Shown here one piece after another: positions 63,973 through 64,000 of a stretch of 64,000 nt of DNA. The position numbers were made by a program, and so were the translations under genes. A model generated the notes under the pieces. That model searched no databases and was not told the origin of the DNA. It worked only from the letters and a program-made list of their open reading frames with translations. This stretch comes from Ischnura elegans (taxonomy: Eukaryota; Arthropoda; Insecta; Odonata; Coenagrionidae): the NCBI RefSeq assembly GCF_921293095.1, contig NW_025791658.1:558001-622000 (forward strand). Reading direction: 5' to 3'. How positions within the stretch are numbered: the stretch's first letter is position 1; every line of letters starts with the position of its first letter.

Positions 63973-64000
63973 TCCTTGGCAAGCAAGCGGAAATCGGTGC
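63973..64000 (-). CDS. Possible end of an upstream exon (tentative)
   Basis: On the minus strand GCACCGATTTCCGCTTGC then CAAGGA precedes GTAAGTATT, a strong donor. One frame gives TDFRLLAKE, which resembles the segment after the first Cys pair of many ZADs, but its phase does not fit the ZAD exon directly, so a missing middle exon would be needed. It may be coincidence. Confidence 0.3.

Noticed and set aside
63608..63982. Minus-strand 124-codon frame
   Set aside because: It follows C-rich low-complexity sequence and does not join the ZAD exon in phase.
1..64000. LTR retrotransposons or endogenous viruses
   Set aside because: I saw no paired LTRs with primer site and no gag, protease, integrase or envelope frames.

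Overview
This looks like animal nuclear DNA, most likely from an insect. The only convincing host gene is a minus-strand gene pairing the second half of a ZAD (zinc-finger-associated) domain with C2H2 zinc fingers, an architecture expanded mainly in insects. Nearly everything else is interspersed repeat: non-LTR retrotransposon pieces (Jockey/CR1-like, RTE-like, one possibly R2-like), Penelope-like elements, tRNA-derived short repeats, and DNA transposons (pogo/Tigger-like, piggyBac-like, hAT-like, PIF/Harbinger-like, mariner-like) plus a Helitron helicase piece. The species cannot be named from this sequence.

Host gene. Eight exons on the minus strand run from 63492 down to 27369: 63337-63492 (ZAD half), 51822-51887, 51622-51711 (short acidic exons), 50765-50951 (Gly/Pro/Met-rich linker), 49374-49641, 43826-44068, 29907-30139 and 27369-27667 (together eleven C2H2 fingers). 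All have GT/AG boundaries, all phases agree, and the joined frame is 1542 nt with one terminal stop (513 residues). The 5' end of the gene lies beyond the right edge or in an exon I could not place. Introns reach 13.7 kb and are packed with nested mobile elements. Fragments of two of its exons and of its 3' end have been duplicated nearby.

Layout. 0-7.6 kb: MITE, short tRNA-derived repeats, Jockey/CR1-like LINEs, a Tigger-like MITE, then a GC-richer stretch with a 20-bp minisatellite. 7.7-11.5 kb: Penelope-like insertion and a pogo-like MITE holding two nested elements. 11.7-14.5 kb: RTE-like debris with a six-copy 210-bp tandem array. 15-20.7 kb: a long foldback, a hairpin with a tRNA-like loop, MITEs and LINE pieces. 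20.7-27 kb: nested pogo-like MITE, Penelope RT and endonuclease, RTE and piggyBac pieces. 27.3-51.9 kb: seven exons of the zinc-finger gene with repeat-filled introns. 52-63 kb: the largest intron, with nested MITEs, an almost complete RTE-like element at 55880-58289 and a compact Penelope-like insertion. 63.3-63.5 kb: the ZAD exon.

The strongest unusual signals are a set of foldback Penelope-like elements whose arms carry a hammerhead-ribozyme-like signature and which are often flanked by 10-13 bp target duplications; the young 210-bp array made from RTE coding sequence; the hairpin with a tRNA-like loop; and the repeated duplication of zinc-finger exon fragments. I found no previously unknown multi-gene system. 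No LTR retrotransposon, rRNA, functional tRNA or CRISPR array was seen.
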